Assembly (NCBI GenBank): GCA_021846945.1
Contig: JAJZVZ010000027.1
Coordinates: 1-38,213, forward strand
DNA length: 38,213 nucleotides
Direction: 5' to 3'
DNA from: Acidobacteriota bacterium
Lineage (GTDB): Bacteria > Acidobacteriota > Terriglobia > Terriglobales > Acidobacteriaceae
Part shown: positions 1 through 9,145 of the stretch, one piece after another
Layout of the letters: every line of letters begins with the position of its first letter
Numbering within the stretch: position 1 is the stretch's first letter
Program-made: the position numbers and the translations under genes
Notes under the pieces: model-generated
Seen by the model: only the letters and a program-made list of their open reading frames with translations
What the model was told of the DNA's origin: nothing
Databases searched by the model: none

Positions 1-48
1 CGTCTTTTTCATCATGTTTCAATCCACGCGCCCCGCGTGGGGCGCGAC
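1..48 (-). CRISPR. Leader-end of a type I-C CRISPR array (one repeat, start of first spacer)
   Basis: A 33-base repeat lies at 16-48. Read on the minus strand it begins GTCGCGCCCC and ends GGATTGAAAC, the typical type I-C form. Its interior folds into an 8-bp stem (CGCGCCCC with GGGGCGCG) closed by the four bases ACGC. Bases 1-15 are the start of the adjoining spacer. Only one repeat fits in the window, so the array is inferred from the repeat's match to the I-C type and its position just past cas2 and a leader. In this orientation it is the leader-proximal repeat, next to the most recently acquired spacer. Confidence 0.9.
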
Positions 49-270
49 GGTGGACAGTCTAAATCTCTGTCGCGCTAGCAGTTAGTCTGGCATATACGCG
101 AACCCGTGACAAGAGCCATAACACGTTGAGATATAAACAACTGGGCCGGCGCGAAGTGCCAACGAACCATCAACTTAGCTTCTGCGCGGATCTGCCCGAG
201 ATTGCATGATCGCTTGAGGTCCGCGCGACGAATTTTCGCGCGTCGGAGGAAGTTTCAGTCGGGAGAATCG
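49..270 (-). promoter_or_regulatory. CRISPR leader between cas2 and the first repeat
   Basis: This 222-base stretch has no credible gene and sits between the cas2 stop and the first repeat, where the leader carrying the array promoter and the adaptation signals is expected. The part near 100-150 is AT-richer than its surroundings (TTGTTTATATC on the minus strand) and could hold the pre-crRNA promoter, but I cannot fix -35 and -10 boxes with confidence. Orientation is inferred from the repeat direction and the cas gene order. Confidence 0.75.
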
Positions 271-561
271 TCAGAGGATTAGTGGACCTTCGGGGTCGTA
301 GGCTGGCTTTGCGCCCACATGTTCGACGCGGCCCTTCCAGTTGTTGCCGAGGAAATAAAAGCGCAGACTGTCTTCTTCCGCATCCGTCACGGCAACGAGC
401 GCTGCGCGGAACGCCACCCACTCGGCGGCATCGATGAGACACTCAAAGACTGAGTTCTGGACGCGCTGTCCGCGATCCTGACAGAGGCGTGCAACTCGGC
501 GCAGACGCCGTTTTCCAGCTTCTGTCCGAGTGCTGACATCGTAACTGACCAGGACAAGCAT
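271..561 (-). CDS. cas2: CRISPR-associated endoribonuclease-fold protein Cas2
   Basis: Cas2 bridges two Cas1 dimers in the complex that inserts new spacers at the leader end of the array. The 96-residue product has the family length and the ferredoxin-like start MLVLVSYDV, with the conserved Asp at residue 8 after the first strand. It then shows the usual RRLRRVARLCQDRG helix and the second strand QNSVFECL. It is the last cas gene of the operon, 20 bases after cas1, and the leader follows directly, which is the standard type I-C order. Nothing is missing or fused. Confidence 0.95.
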   Translation of the reverse strand: MLVLVSYDVSTRTEAGKRRLRRVARLCQDRGQRVQNSVFECLIDAAEWVAFRAALVAVTDAEEDSLRFYFLGNNWKGRVEHVGAKPAYDPEGPLIL

Positions 562-581
562 CTTTTATCACCTCTGACAAT

Positions 582-1613
582 TTATTTCCAGAGAAAGGCG
601 GGGTAAGCATCGAGCCCTCCGCGCAGATGGCGCGCAAGGATTAGTGATTGCACGTATGGGATGAGGCCAAGCGGGATGCGTTCCTCAATGAAGGGATGCT
701 CGATCTCCTCCTGTTTCCGGGTCTGCCACGCAGATATGATGGTCTTGCGTGCCTTATCTTCGAGAAGGATTCCGCCTCCCTCCTGCTCGACAAAGTCCTC
801 GCGCTGCACCTGTCGCCGGTTGATGAGCGTGAGGGCGAGGCGGTCGGCAATCGGTGCCCGCAATTCTTCCATCAGGTCGAGCGCGAGACTGGGACGGCCA
901 GGCCGGTCGGTATGGAGAAATCCAACCGCGGGATCGAGACCGACGCTCTCAAGCGCGGACTCTACATCGTGGCGCAGGAGCGCATAGATGAATGACAGAA
1001 GAGCATTCACGCGGTCGCGAGGCGGGCGTCTGGTGCGGCCTGAGAAACGGAAGGCTTCCTTGTCGCTGACGATCATTCGGTCGAAGACGGAGAAGTAGAG
1101 TTGCCCGGCTATACCTTCGTGGCCACGAGCTTCGTCGATCGAAGGGGCCTTCATGGATTCTGCTCCTTCCCATGTCAACTTGTCCGCCACGGCTCTGAGT
1201 GCCTCCTGATCGTCGGGAATAGAGGATTCACGCGCGGCGCGAAGCAGCACGATGCGACTGTTGGCAATCTTGGCCGTCACGATGGAACGAACGATGGGCA
1301 GTGCGATCTCTTCTTTATCCGCGGCGCGGTATTGTTCCCGGCGGAGAAGGACATTGCCGGAGACTGGCCCCTGGACGCGCGCCAGAAATCGGCCCTGCTC
1401 GGTGAGGTACGAGATGCCGACGCCGTGTTCGCAGCAGAGAGCAAGTACGGGCGGCGAGCAGGAGACACGCCCCCAGCAGACCAACCCCTCGATGGTGTGA
1501 ACGGGGAGACGCAAGCGGATTTCGTCCTCAATTTTAACCGCAATTGTTTCCCCGTCGCGGTGGAGATAAGCTCCCTGCGTGGTGACGTGCAACGTGTTGA
1601 GCAGCTTTCGCAT
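582..1613 (-). CDS. cas1: CRISPR adaptation integrase Cas1 (type I-C)
   Basis: Cas1 is the metal-dependent integrase that joins new spacers to the leader-repeat junction. The 343-residue protein has an N-terminal beta domain (about 1-90) and an all-helical catalytic domain. The metal ligands can be seen: Glu166 in ARGHEGIAG, His234 in GFLHTDRPG and Asp246 in LALDLMEEL. The start is supported by its 6-base spacing from the upstream cas4 stop. With cas4 and cas2 it forms the adaptation part of the operon, so the locus should be able to acquire spacers as well as use them. Confidence 0.95.
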   Translation of the reverse strand: MRKLLNTLHVTTQGAYLHRDGETIAVKIEDEIRLRLPVHTIEGLVCWGRVSCSPPVLALCCEHGVGISYLTEQGRFLARVQGPVSGNVLLRREQYRAADKEEIALPIVRSIVTAKIANSRIVLLRAARESSIPDDQEALRAVADKLTWEGAESMKAPSIDEARGHEGIAGQLYFSVFDRMIVSDKEAFRFSGRTRRPPRDRVNALLSFIYALLRHDVESALESVGLDPAVGFLHTDRPGRPSLALDLMEELRAPIADRLALTLINRRQVQREDFVEQEGGGILLEDKARKTIISAWQTRKQEEIEHPFIEERIPLGLIPYVQSLILARHLRGGLDAYPAFLWK

Positions 1614-1619
1614 GGTAAG

Positions 1620-2270
1620 TCACGCGGAAAGTTGAAGGGCTTGGCGCTGGAGCCGGTTCCACCGGGCTTGAATGGTGGATTCAGCGGTGGCACGGGGCAA
1701 GCAAATGTTGAGGAGCGAACAGTTTTGGCAGTAGTTCCCTGGTTTAGCAGGCGGAGTTTCACGGGACTGGTAGAGGCGGTGCATCTCGGCTGCGAGCGTT
1801 TCCGTCCGGGCGCGTAGTTGGAGCGAGAATTCTACTTCGAGCCGGCGGCGCGGCTCGCCATAAAAGATGGTACCGCGCGGGACCGGTTGGCAGAGCATTT
1901 CTTCAAGACAGAGCGCCTGCGCGCAAAGCTGGACGAGATCGCAGTCATCCGGCTTGCGCCGGCCGCGTTTGTACTCGACTGGAAAAGGCTCCGGGCGGAA
2001 CTCGACCACATCGGCACGTCCGGTGAGGCCGAGGCGACGGGATGAGAGCGGCAGGCCGCGGACAGTTCGCAAGTCATGGCGGCGCGACTGCCCGGGAAGG
2101 TCGGCCTTTTCGTGGAGAAGCCGGCCTTCCGCGGTGAGACGATTCTCCGTCCATGTCTGCTCAAGGTGGATCAGCGCCCATTGCCGCGGACAGAAGGCCA
2201 GATGCTGTAACCCGCTCAGCTGCAGGGCATCGTCTGGCGCTTCAACATCGGAAATGGATGGGATCGTCAT
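1620..2270 (-). CDS. cas4: CRISPR-associated nuclease Cas4 (4Fe-4S)
   Basis: Cas4 trims prespacers and helps choose PAM-adjacent fragments before integration; in type I-C it works with Cas1. The 216-residue protein carries a RecB-like PD-(D/E)xK nuclease core (His53 in GRLLHEKAD, Asp87 in TGRADVV, Glu99-x-Lys101 in VEYKRG). It has four cysteines suited to an Fe-S cluster: Cys27 (AFCPRQW) plus Cys181, Cys184 and Cys190 (CQNCSLLNIC). It lies 15 bases after cas7 and 6 bases before cas1, in the usual I-C order. The presence of all four cysteines argues against decay. Confidence 0.93.
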   Translation of the reverse strand: MTIPSISDVEAPDDALQLSGLQHLAFCPRQWALIHLEQTWTENRLTAEGRLLHEKADLPGQSRRHDLRTVRGLPLSSRRLGLTGRADVVEFRPEPFPVEYKRGRRKPDDCDLVQLCAQALCLEEMLCQPVPRGTIFYGEPRRRLEVEFSLQLRARTETLAAEMHRLYQSRETPPAKPGNYCQNCSLLNICLPRATAESTIQARWNRLQRQALQLSA

Positions 2271-2285
2271 GCCATGTGGAACCGT

Positions 2286-3161
2286 TTAGACCCATTCTTC
2301 AATCGCAACGCCATCGGGTAGCGTGCCTTCGAATTCAATCGCGTAGTCTGTTTTCGCTCGCGGCGGCCGATTCTCGGCAATGACCTCTGGGCGGAGTTGT
2401 GCTTTCACCATCGAAAAAAGCTGGTCTGCGCGTGCATTGCCGGTCTTCTTTTCGTGGCGAAAGGCAAAGCACCTGACTGGCGACATGAGGCCGCGCGCGG
2501 CGGAGCGATCCAACTCGAACATCTGGTTGAGAGCTTCCTTAAAGAGATCGAGGTCAGCTTCGGAGAAGCCAGTCTGCTCGGCAAGGGATGCGTTGAGAAA
2601 TCCATGGCAGCGGTAAAGGCCATAGGGAACATTGAACTTGCGTCCTATGGTGCGCTCTTTCTCGGCGTCCTTTTCGTTGGTGACAGCGCAGCGTGTGATG
2701 GCGAACTCCGCGGAGATGACCGGGTCGAGGCTGCGTGAGAAGGTGAGTTGGATTGGGCCACGTACCTGGCCGCTGTTGACCTCAGTTGTCATGACGGCGC
2801 CGAAGGCGCGGATGTCGAAGAAGTTGTCGCACATCCAGCGGGTAATCTCGCGCGCCTTTTGCTCGTCCTTGGGCAGCCTCTTCGATTCCGGCTTCAAGCT
2901 GAGCGCGGCGTATGCCTCCGCGTTCTCGCTGTTGAGCACGGCTTTGTCCCGGACGTAGATCCTGTAGCGGGTGGACTCCTGCTTGATCTCTGCCACGTAG
3001 TTCCGCACCTTGCGCTTGAGGCAGACATCGGTGACCAGACCCTGGTTGGTTTCGGGATCGATGCGTGGCAGGTTCCCGGCATCCGGGTCCCCATTCGGGT
3101 TACCGTCGGTTACGTCGAAAAGATATACGAAGTCGTAGCGATGGGTGACTGGGGTGTTCAT
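2286..3161 (-). CDS. cas7: Type I-C Cascade backbone Cas7 (Csd2 family)
   Basis: This is the RRM-fold subunit that polymerises along the crRNA to form the Cascade backbone. At 291 residues it has the normal Csd2 length. It opens with the family-typical [20 protein letters not shown] stretch and contains the mid-protein segment with [10 protein letters not shown] followed by [11 protein letters not shown], characteristic of Csd2/Csh2 proteins. Its ATG overlaps the cas8c stop by four bases (ATGA), which suggests translational coupling, useful for a subunit needed in several copies. No frameshift or truncation is seen. Confidence 0.94.
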   Translation of the reverse strand: MNTPVTHRYDFVYLFDVTDGNPNGDPDAGNLPRIDPETNQGLVTDVCLKRKVRNYVAEIKQESTRYRIYVRDKAVLNSENAEAYAALSLKPESKRLPKDEQKAREITRWMCDNFFDIRAFGAVMTTEVNSGQVRGPIQLTFSRSLDPVISAEFAITRCAVTNEKDAEKERTIGRKFNVPYGLYRCHGFLNASLAEQTGFSEADLDLFKEALNQMFELDRSAARGLMSPVRCFAFRHEKKTGNARADQLFSMVKAQLRPEVIAENRPPRAKTDYAIEFEGTLPDGVAIEEWV

Positions 3162-4936
3162 GAATTCTCCTCGGTGTTGGATTCCTGCTTGCGGGTGTAA
3201 AGGCGCTGGTTCTGCTGAAAGTAGCCGATGATGAAGCGGCCTTGTTCAAGCAGCGATAGGCGGCGGGGGAACTCAAAAGGTTCGGCCATAATGGGCGCGA
3301 TCATCTTTTCGTAGTAGATGCGGGCGCCGGTTTCAAGCTTTGCCAGGTGGTGTCCGTTGAGGCGGAAGAGACGCGGAAAGACAATGCCGGGAGTTGCACT
3401 GGCAGAAGAGAAGTAGCGGTCCTTGATGGTGGCGTTTAACTCGCCGTCCGTGCTGTCCTTCTGCGCCTTCTCCAGAACCGCGAAGAGACAGCCGCAGCGG
3501 TATGCGATGTCAGTGGATGTTTCAATCAGTTCCATGGGTATCTCCAGTGGATTGGCTGTGAGGCGTGTGTTGCGGAGGAGGCAGGCTTTGATGGCGCAGA
3601 CACGATCACCGCGGATATGGCCATCCATGGATATGCGGCGGATCAGGGTGGCCATGAGGGATTGCGGATAGGCTGTGCCGGTCAGAATGGCGCGCGTCAG
3701 GTCGCCGGCGAGCTTGGGTGAGATGGAGTCGCCGTCATAGTGCTTGAAGCGATCCTTCTCAAAAACCGCGCGGCCTGTGGCCTGAGCGATGCGCCAGATG
3801 GAGGGCAGTTCTTCCACGCCATTGAGTGATAGATCGCGTATGTGTGTCTCCAGGCGATGGAGAATTTCGCTAGCGTCGGCCTCGATCCAGAACCGCACGG
3901 AGAGACGAGAGGCATTGGGCGAGAGGCCCAAGATAAAGAAGCGGGTTGGAATATCGTCCGTCTTCCACTTGATGGGCTCCGTGCCGGAACGCATCTGAAG
4001 CAGCAGTTGCTTTGCCTGTTCCAAGCGCGTGACGTCTTCTTGGACCTTATCGGTAGAATCGCTTTCTGCAGGATTGTCCTGGAAGATATGCGCGAAGACA
4101 TCCTCGACCGGCGTATGGTGATCGGCCCAGTAAACGACAGTGGCGTCGCCAATACGGCTGCGGCGCTCACGCGAGGAGAGCAGGAAATTCAGCGCAGTCG
4201 CATACTTGAAGGTGGTCGTCTTGCCGACCGGTGCATTGAAGCTCTGCTCCTTGCCGTAGGAGGTGAATGCACCTTTATTGAATGACACCAGCAGGGCACC
4301 GGAGCTTTGCGCTCCGGCAACGCCCTTAATTGCAGGCTGGTGCAGACGGGCAACGGGCTGTTCCGTGCCGGAGACAAGGCATACAAGAGACGTGTCTTGG
4401 CCGACGAATTCTGTTTCAGGCGTATCGAGACGCGATACCTGCTCGTGTACATACTGCATCGCGCCGGCAATTCTGAAGACGCCGAAGTGGCTGGTAATCT
4501 TTTCGAGCTCAGGATGGTAAGCTCCCTGCTGAGGCGACCAGTTGCGGAGAAAAGTGCATACTGCCGTGAATGCCTGATGATTGATGGCTCGTTCGGCACC
4601 AAGATGTAGATCTCGCGAGGCCTCAAATTCCTTACTTGCTCGTTCAACTCGCTCAGGCTCTTGCGTATAACCAAGCAGGTACTCGGCATTATCCCAGAGA
4701 AAGCACGGATTCAATCCTTTGCCTGAGGGCTTGCTCTGGCCCGGAACGATCATTCGCCGAGGCTGAAGAGACTTACCCTCCGGTTGCAACAACGACTCGA
4801 ACTGGTTGAGCGTGCCATTCGGGTTCAGTACGATCACAAAGCTGATCTTTTGCTCGGAAAGCCCCTCTGATGCTAAGCCCGTTACACCTTCGGCCTCCAT
4901 GCGGTCGTAGTGCTCTGCCAGGCGTTGCAGTATCAT
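3158..4936 (-). CDS. cas8c: Type I-C Cascade large subunit Cas8c (Csd1 family)
   Basis: Cas8c is the large subunit of I-C Cascade; it recognises the PAM and helps open the target. In I-C systems an internal start in this gene often also yields the small subunit Cas11c. The 592-residue product begins [13 protein letters not shown] and contains the Csd1-type segment [17 protein letters not shown] near residues 330-350. It overlaps cas5 upstream and cas7 downstream by four bases each (ATGA at both ends), so the three Cascade genes are tightly coupled. No Cas11 start was verified here. Identification rests on motifs, length and gene order. Confidence 0.93.
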   Translation of the reverse strand: MILQRLAEHYDRMEAEGVTGLASEGLSEQKISFVIVLNPNGTLNQFESLLQPEGKSLQPRRMIVPGQSKPSGKGLNPCFLWDNAEYLLGYTQEPERVERASKEFEASRDLHLGAERAINHQAFTAVCTFLRNWSPQQGAYHPELEKITSHFGVFRIAGAMQYVHEQVSRLDTPETEFVGQDTSLVCLVSGTEQPVARLHQPAIKGVAGAQSSGALLVSFNKGAFTSYGKEQSFNAPVGKTTTFKYATALNFLLSSRERRSRIGDATVVYWADHHTPVEDVFAHIFQDNPAESDSTDKVQEDVTRLEQAKQLLLQMRSGTEPIKWKTDDIPTRFFILGLSPNASRLSVRFWIEADASEILHRLETHIRDLSLNGVEELPSIWRIAQATGRAVFEKDRFKHYDGDSISPKLAGDLTRAILTGTAYPQSLMATLIRRISMDGHIRGDRVCAIKACLLRNTRLTANPLEIPMELIETSTDIAYRCGCLFAVLEKAQKDSTDGELNATIKDRYFSSASATPGIVFPRLFRLNGHHLAKLETGARIYYEKMIAPIMAEPFEFPRRLSLLEQGRFIIGYFQQNQRLYTRKQESNTEENS

Positions 4937-5595
4937 GCCACACCCCCTGCGAGCGCAGGAACTGTAATGACCCCATCGCGCATCTGTGCGCGGAAGAACC
5001 GGGCGTCCCTTGCGCCGCTGAAATCGATGTCATGCAGCATCCAGCCAAGATCACGCTCGCCGAGCAGGCTTTCATCTGGCCCGGGAATGGGGTCTTTGTC
5101 TTCAAGCAGCGCGAAGTCGGCAGCAAACTCCCGGCAACCGAGGTAAGGCCGGGTGAAGCAGGCGCCGCGCCGGGCACGGCGCTTGAACTGGTCTAGGTGC
5201 TTGGCCGCGTTTTCCGTACCGCTGACGATCTCGAAATGCGCGTCGATAAGGTAGGCGACTTTACGCAGCAGGAGCGAGGATCGCTGCTCACGGACATTTG
5301 CATCTGTGCTATCGATGCTGAGATCGCCGGCGCCAGACTTCATGACACCTGCGGCGGTTCGCTGTGCAATCTTTTCGCTGACCTCATTGCGGCGGATAGA
5401 AGCGAAGCGGATGGGATTGAGCACGGTGATGCGGTCAATTACCCAGCGGATCTCCGGCTTCCAATAGATGGCTTCAAGTATTCCTCGTGCGGCGGACGGC
5501 GTCATTACGTCGTAGCTGACACGCTCCACCTTCATCTCTGGGCGCGTGAAACAGGCCCACTCGCCCCAGGCGTGCAGGCATATGCCGTAGCTCAT
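4933..5595 (-). CDS. cas5: Type I-C Cas5 (Cas5d), pre-crRNA processing endonuclease
   Basis: In type I-C systems, which lack Cas6, Cas5 cuts the pre-crRNA repeat and stays bound to the 5' handle in Cascade. The product (220 residues from this start) begins MSYGICLHAWGEWACFTRPE and continues into MKVERVSYDVMTPSAARGIL, the hallmark of Cas5d. I chose the ATG at 5595 over the in-frame ATG at 5610 because GGGGAG lies 7 bases upstream of the former, while the latter has no ribosome-binding site. The absence of any cas6 in the operon fits this role. Confidence 0.94.
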   Translation of the reverse strand: MSYGICLHAWGEWACFTRPEMKVERVSYDVMTPSAARGILEAIYWKPEIRWVIDRITVLNPIRFASIRRNEVSEKIAQRTAAGVMKSGAGDLSIDSTDANVREQRSSLLLRKVAYLIDAHFEIVSGTENAAKHLDQFKRRARRGACFTRPYLGCREFAADFALLEDKDPIPGPDESLLGERDLGWMLHDIDFSGARDARFFRAQMRDGVITVPALAGGVA

Positions 5596-5635
5596 GGAGA
5601 TGCTCCCCATTGAATTGCCCGCTCAAAGCCGGGCG

Positions 5636-7858
5636 CTAGATGCCCCAAAGTGCGGAATCTAGGCAAAGCGGGCCGAGAGATAGCCCCTTCCCGCATGAAT
5701 ACGCATCCTGGCGAAGAAGCAGCCAGGCACCGGAGGAATGCGCTTGTACCACACGATTCTCTTCGAGCGAGCGCAGTACGTTCCTTGGAACAGAGACAAG
5801 GTAGGGCTGCAATCTGCGGTGCGGAACAAAGTTTATCGAGGGATTTGTCAAATCCGCAAGGATCTGCCGCGCGTTTTCATCGTACGGAATCAGAATAGGC
5901 AACTGTTCGTTTCGGATCATGACGTAGCGCCTGGCGATTTCGCGAAATTGAAACCTCAGCTCTGCCGGTCGATTATTGTCGAGAGCCATGCATGGCATGA
6001 CTGCGTGCTTGTCCCAGTCCGCGGAATGTTTCCAATACATCAAGCGGAAGTATTGTTCGACCGCTGACGGAGAGAGCGGATCTATCCCATCCTTCCATAT
6101 CTCTTTCGCGCTGCAAGCGGCTGCTCGCAGCATTCCAGGTGGAGGAAGCTGCTCGGTGTCGAAAACATAGGTAGTACCGAGCGGTGCCTTGCCCTCCCGA
6201 TTACAGCGGCCCGCAGCCTGGGCGATGGAATCGAAACCGGCAGCAGCACGATAGACCACCGGCAAGTCGATGTCGACGCCTGCCTCGATGAGCTGAGTGC
6301 TGATGACGCGGCATGGGAGCTGCTTGGAGAGTCGCTGACGGATTTCTTCGAGCACCTGCCGGCGATGCGCGCCGCACATCAGCGTGCTGAGATGAAAGAC
6401 ATCGGACGCTGCGGCATGAACGCGATCGAACAATTCGGCAGCATGACGGCGCGTGTTAACGATGCAAAGTACCTGATTTTCGACTGCGATCCGATTCGTC
6501 AGGTCATCGTCTTGGAGCGTGCCGATATGTTGGACGCTCACGCGCCGCATGATTTCAAACAGGCTCGGAGCGTCTGGGATGATGGGGCGCACCCCTTCAA
6601 AGCCTATGGAGAAATCGTCGCGCTTTTCAAGAGCAGGCTGCGTCGCGGTGCAAAGAACAACACTACAGCCGTAGTTGCTCACCAACTCGCGCAGTGCATG
6701 AAGCGTAGGCTCCAAAAGCTCGACCGGGAGCGTCTGGGCCTCATCGAGGATGATGATGCTATTGGCCAGCCTGTGAAGTTTTCGACAAGGCGTGGTGGAT
6801 GCGGCGAACATACTTTCGAACAACTGAACATTCGTCGTTACAATCAGCGGGGCATCCCAATTTTCCGTGGCAAACTGATTTGCGCGCGTCTCCCGTTCAG
6901 GCTTCAGATTCGAGTGATGCTCGACGATACCAAGAGGGGCTAGCGGGCCGAGGGCATCGCGATACACGTCGGCTGTTTGTTCAATGATGCTGGTAAACGG
7001 AATCGCCATGATGATGCGCTCCATTCTCGCCTTCGCATGATGAAGCGCAAAGGCAAGGGAAGAGAGCGTCTTGCCGCCGCCGGTAGGTACCTGAAGCGAG
7101 TAAAAACCAGGATCGCCATTTGCGGCATCGAGACAATACTGAAGAATAATCTGCCGCTGTGCGTTTACCGGAGTGTTTGGCGCATCTTGCGATTTATTGC
7201 GAAGGTGTGCATTTAACTGGTCTCGCAATTGTGTCAGTGACGGACGAAGGATGCTGCGTTCCATCGCTTGTTGTGGCTCACAAAATGATTCTGTGCAGGT
7301 GCGGTCTGCATCGACCAGGCAGGAGAAGAGCATTCGCGCGAAGAAAGCCAGTGAAAAGGCTCTTTGTGTGCTGTTGGCCTTCAGAGACAGAGACGGCGCG
7401 CGAAGTGCGATGGGGTGAACTGGAACCGAGGGGATGGATTCCTTCCTTAGACGATAATCAAGCGAGGAGCGACTTGCCGAATCGCTTTCAGGCCAGGCAT
7501 CAGCCAGACCGGCGTGGTGACCGGCGATGCAGAAAGCCAATATCCTTCCCGTTGGGCCAGGCAGGTTCTGTGCCACATAACGAGCGCCAAAGGTAGAGTG
7601 GTTGACTCTCTGAGGCGAGGAGGTCTCTTCACCTGCGTTTTCGCGGTCAGTGCTTTGGCGGATATATCTCTGAAACTCTGCCGATGCCTTGCCCAGGTCG
7701 TGGCAGCGCCCGGCGATCCATCCCCACTCTCCCGCATGGAATGCGGCAGCATATTGCAGGCATCTTTCAGCCACCTCGACAAGATGCTTTTCAAGCAACT
7801 CCCATTCTTCAGGTGGAAGATTGCTCAAAGAATGGGCGTAAAGAGGATCGAAAGACAT
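5636..7858 (-). CDS. cas3: CRISPR helicase-nuclease Cas3 (HD-helicase fusion)
   Basis: Cas3 is recruited by Cascade after target binding and unwinds and degrades the DNA. The 740-residue protein has an N-terminal HD nuclease (His9; His53-Asp54 in RCHDLGK; His114-His115 in AGHHAG). A superfamily 2 helicase follows, with Walker A TGGGKT at 259-264, motif II DEAQ at 372-375 and motif VI QAAGRCNREG at 547-556. Motif II reads DEAQ rather than DEAH/DEVH; I believe this is common in I-C Cas3 but did not check. It is the first gene of the cas operon, 40 bases ahead of cas5, and all catalytic motifs are present. Confidence 0.95.
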   Translation of the reverse strand: MSFDPLYAHSLSNLPPEEWELLEKHLVEVAERCLQYAAAFHAGEWGWIAGRCHDLGKASAEFQRYIRQSTDRENAGEETSSPQRVNHSTFGARYVAQNLPGPTGRILAFCIAGHHAGLADAWPESDSASRSSLDYRLRKESIPSVPVHPIALRAPSLSLKANSTQRAFSLAFFARMLFSCLVDADRTCTESFCEPQQAMERSILRPSLTQLRDQLNAHLRNKSQDAPNTPVNAQRQIILQYCLDAANGDPGFYSLQVPTGGGKTLSSLAFALHHAKARMERIIMAIPFTSIIEQTADVYRDALGPLAPLGIVEHHSNLKPERETRANQFATENWDAPLIVTTNVQLFESMFAASTTPCRKLHRLANSIIILDEAQTLPVELLEPTLHALRELVSNYGCSVVLCTATQPALEKRDDFSIGFEGVRPIIPDAPSLFEIMRRVSVQHIGTLQDDDLTNRIAVENQVLCIVNTRRHAAELFDRVHAAASDVFHLSTLMCGAHRRQVLEEIRQRLSKQLPCRVISTQLIEAGVDIDLPVVYRAAAGFDSIAQAAGRCNREGKAPLGTTYVFDTEQLPPPGMLRAAACSAKEIWKDGIDPLSPSAVEQYFRLMYWKHSADWDKHAVMPCMALDNNRPAELRFQFREIARRYVMIRNEQLPILIPYDENARQILADLTNPSINFVPHRRLQPYLVSVPRNVLRSLEENRVVQAHSSGAWLLLRQDAYSCGKGLSLGPLCLDSALWGI

Positions 7859-8052
7859 GATGTTTACCTGGTACAGCAGTAGTTTCGAGCGGTCACTTCT
7901 ACTTCACTTCAATGTTCGGATAGAAATTCGCTTCCTGCCTCGCCCAGATAAGCAAGATAGAGGATATAGACCTCAGCATTCCAGACGCCATTCATGCTCT
8001 TTTCTCCCGTCGAATCACGATAAACGTAAATGGGCATAAAAGAAAGGGAGGC

Positions 8053-8217
8053 ATGAACTGGTCCCGCTGTCCCGAACAATTCTTATCATTACTTAAGCGG
8101 AAAAACCGGTTCCCGGGGTTAGGCAGCCATTGCTTCAAGCATGGTCGTGAGGATGTTGCAAGAGAAGTGCTGAAGACTATCCGCTTAATTGGTGGAAATG
8201 CCAAGCGGCAGCCGTGA
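8053..8217 (+). CDS. Possible small protein of 54 residues, unknown
   Basis: I do not recognise this reading frame. It begins ATGAACTGG after a purine-rich tract (AAAGAAAGGGAGGC) that would serve as a ribosome-binding site, and it runs 54 codons to a TGA. The peptide starts MNWSRCPEQF, has a basic middle (LLKRKNRFPG) and an amphipathic stretch (EDVAREVLKTIRLIG). It is the only plus-strand candidate between cas3 and the recombinase relic. It could be a remnant of something larger or a chance frame; only the upstream purine tract and the composition support it. Confidence 0.2.
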   Translation: MNWSRCPEQFLSLLKRKNRFPGLGSHCFKHGREDVAREVLKTIRLIGGNAKRQP

Positions 8218-8220
8218 ACA

Positions 8221-8257
8221 AAGTACTTCGGAGAAAGAAGTACTCAGAAGTACTTTT
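8221..8257. repeat. Three AGTACT palindromes in a short cluster
   Basis: The hexamer palindrome AGTACT occurs three times, at 8222-8227, 8239-8244 and 8249-8254. The flanks are partly conserved: the second and third copies both read GAAGTACT, and the first and third both read AAGTACTT. It sits in the non-coding gap upstream of cas3, close to the 3' end of the recombinase relic. It might be a protein-binding cluster or an AT-rich relic; function is unknown. Confidence 0.35.
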
Positions 8258-8262
8258 CCGTT

Positions 8263-8700
8263 AGAACCCAGTCCGGCGGCCGCGTTCTCATCAAATATCC
8301 CTGGCACGCCTACGTATCGGCCAAGCGGACTCGAGCTCCGGTGCCTTGTCTGGCACATGATCGCCTGGGGACACACTTATTGAGCGAGGCTTGCGTGACA
8401 TGGCCGCACCTCAGGCTGTAACCGGCGAAGGCCTTGAACCCCGCACGCCGCATAGCCTGTTTAATAGGCTAGGCCATGGAATCGGGATCAAGAGCCTCCG
8501 CTCGAACTCTGCCATTCTGGCGAACCGCGCGAAAGACCGGGCATTCTGTGATCTCTGCCTCGGCGAGCCACAGCTCCAATGCGCGCGCCGGCTAGGTCTC
8601 CGGGGCCGCTGCATACGGAATGCCAACGCGGTGGCCTGCCATTCAAAAGCCGCTTTGAGATCGCTCCACGAGCACGCATCCGAAATGACGTCAGCGTTAG
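8263..8700 (-). pseudogene. Decayed tyrosine recombinase (C-terminal catalytic domain)
   Basis: The minus strand carries a recognisable but broken integrase catalytic domain. One frame reads GIPYAAAPET, a TAG (8592-8594), then PARALELWLAEAEITECPVF, RAVRQNGRVR, a second TAG (8469-8471), then MRRAGFKAFAGYSLRCGHVT. The frame then shifts and continues MCQTRHRSSSPLGRYVGVPG and FDENAAAGLG. These match the common pattern of GIPY, WL..AGI..GPVFR, HSLR.G..T, QT.HRS...RYVR and NAAAGLG near the end of XerC/D-like integrases. Two stops, a frameshift, Tyr for the usual His of HSLR and a damaged end mean it cannot work. The N-terminal half is not recognisable. It shows that a mobile element once lay between the cas genes and the region to the right. 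Confidence 0.75.
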
Positions 8701-8919
8701 TTATAGCCTGGGTGCGCTGATCCGGCATCAGCTGCCCCGTCACGTTTGTCTGCGCATTTCCGGAATTCGTGAGCCGTCCGGCGCGCAGAAAGTATGCCGA
8801 AAAGGTGGCGAGCCGCTCAGAACGAAGGTGAGAAGGAAGTCGGCGGTACTGCTCACCCGACAAACCGCCTGGCTCCTCTCCCGCACATAGAAGGTTTGGA
8901 TCTTTCTTGTCTGCGGTGA

Positions 8920-9142
8920 TCAGGATCCGCTGAACTTGCCTTTTGGATCGAGCACATCTATCACACGAAGCGGAGTCGGGAAACGAATCTCTCCGGCAAT
9001 CTGGAAAACCTGTCGTTGATGAACGCAGATCAAAGCAAAGGTGCCGTCCGAGAATTGAGTCCCGTCATCCGGGATTCAGGCCCTCCCACAGTCTTCCATC
9101 CCGCGCAGCTTTGGCTGGCGGTCCGGTGGACTTCACAATCAT
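8920..9142 (-). pseudogene. Small unknown gene broken by a single frameshift
   Basis: From an ATG at 9142 one frame reads MIVKSTGPPA through RLWEGLNPG and then hits a TGA. The next frame over continues smoothly from the same point (PDDGTQFSDGTFALICVHQR, then QVFQIAGEIRFPTPLRVIDV, LDPKGKFSGS) to a TGA at 8920-8922. Removing one C from the CCC run near 9071-9073 joins the two into one protein of about 73 residues. The second part has a regular alternation of hydrophobic residues, which suggests real coding history. I recognise no family. It may be a pseudogene, a sequencing error or, less likely, a programmed shift. It is divergent from the gene at 9146. Confidence 0.35.
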
Positions 9143-9145
9143 GAC

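Noticed and set aside
5636..7858. DEAQ in motif II of Cas3 as a defect
   Set aside because: I recall DEAQ as usual in type I-C Cas3 proteins and all other motifs are intact, so it is not treated as damage.
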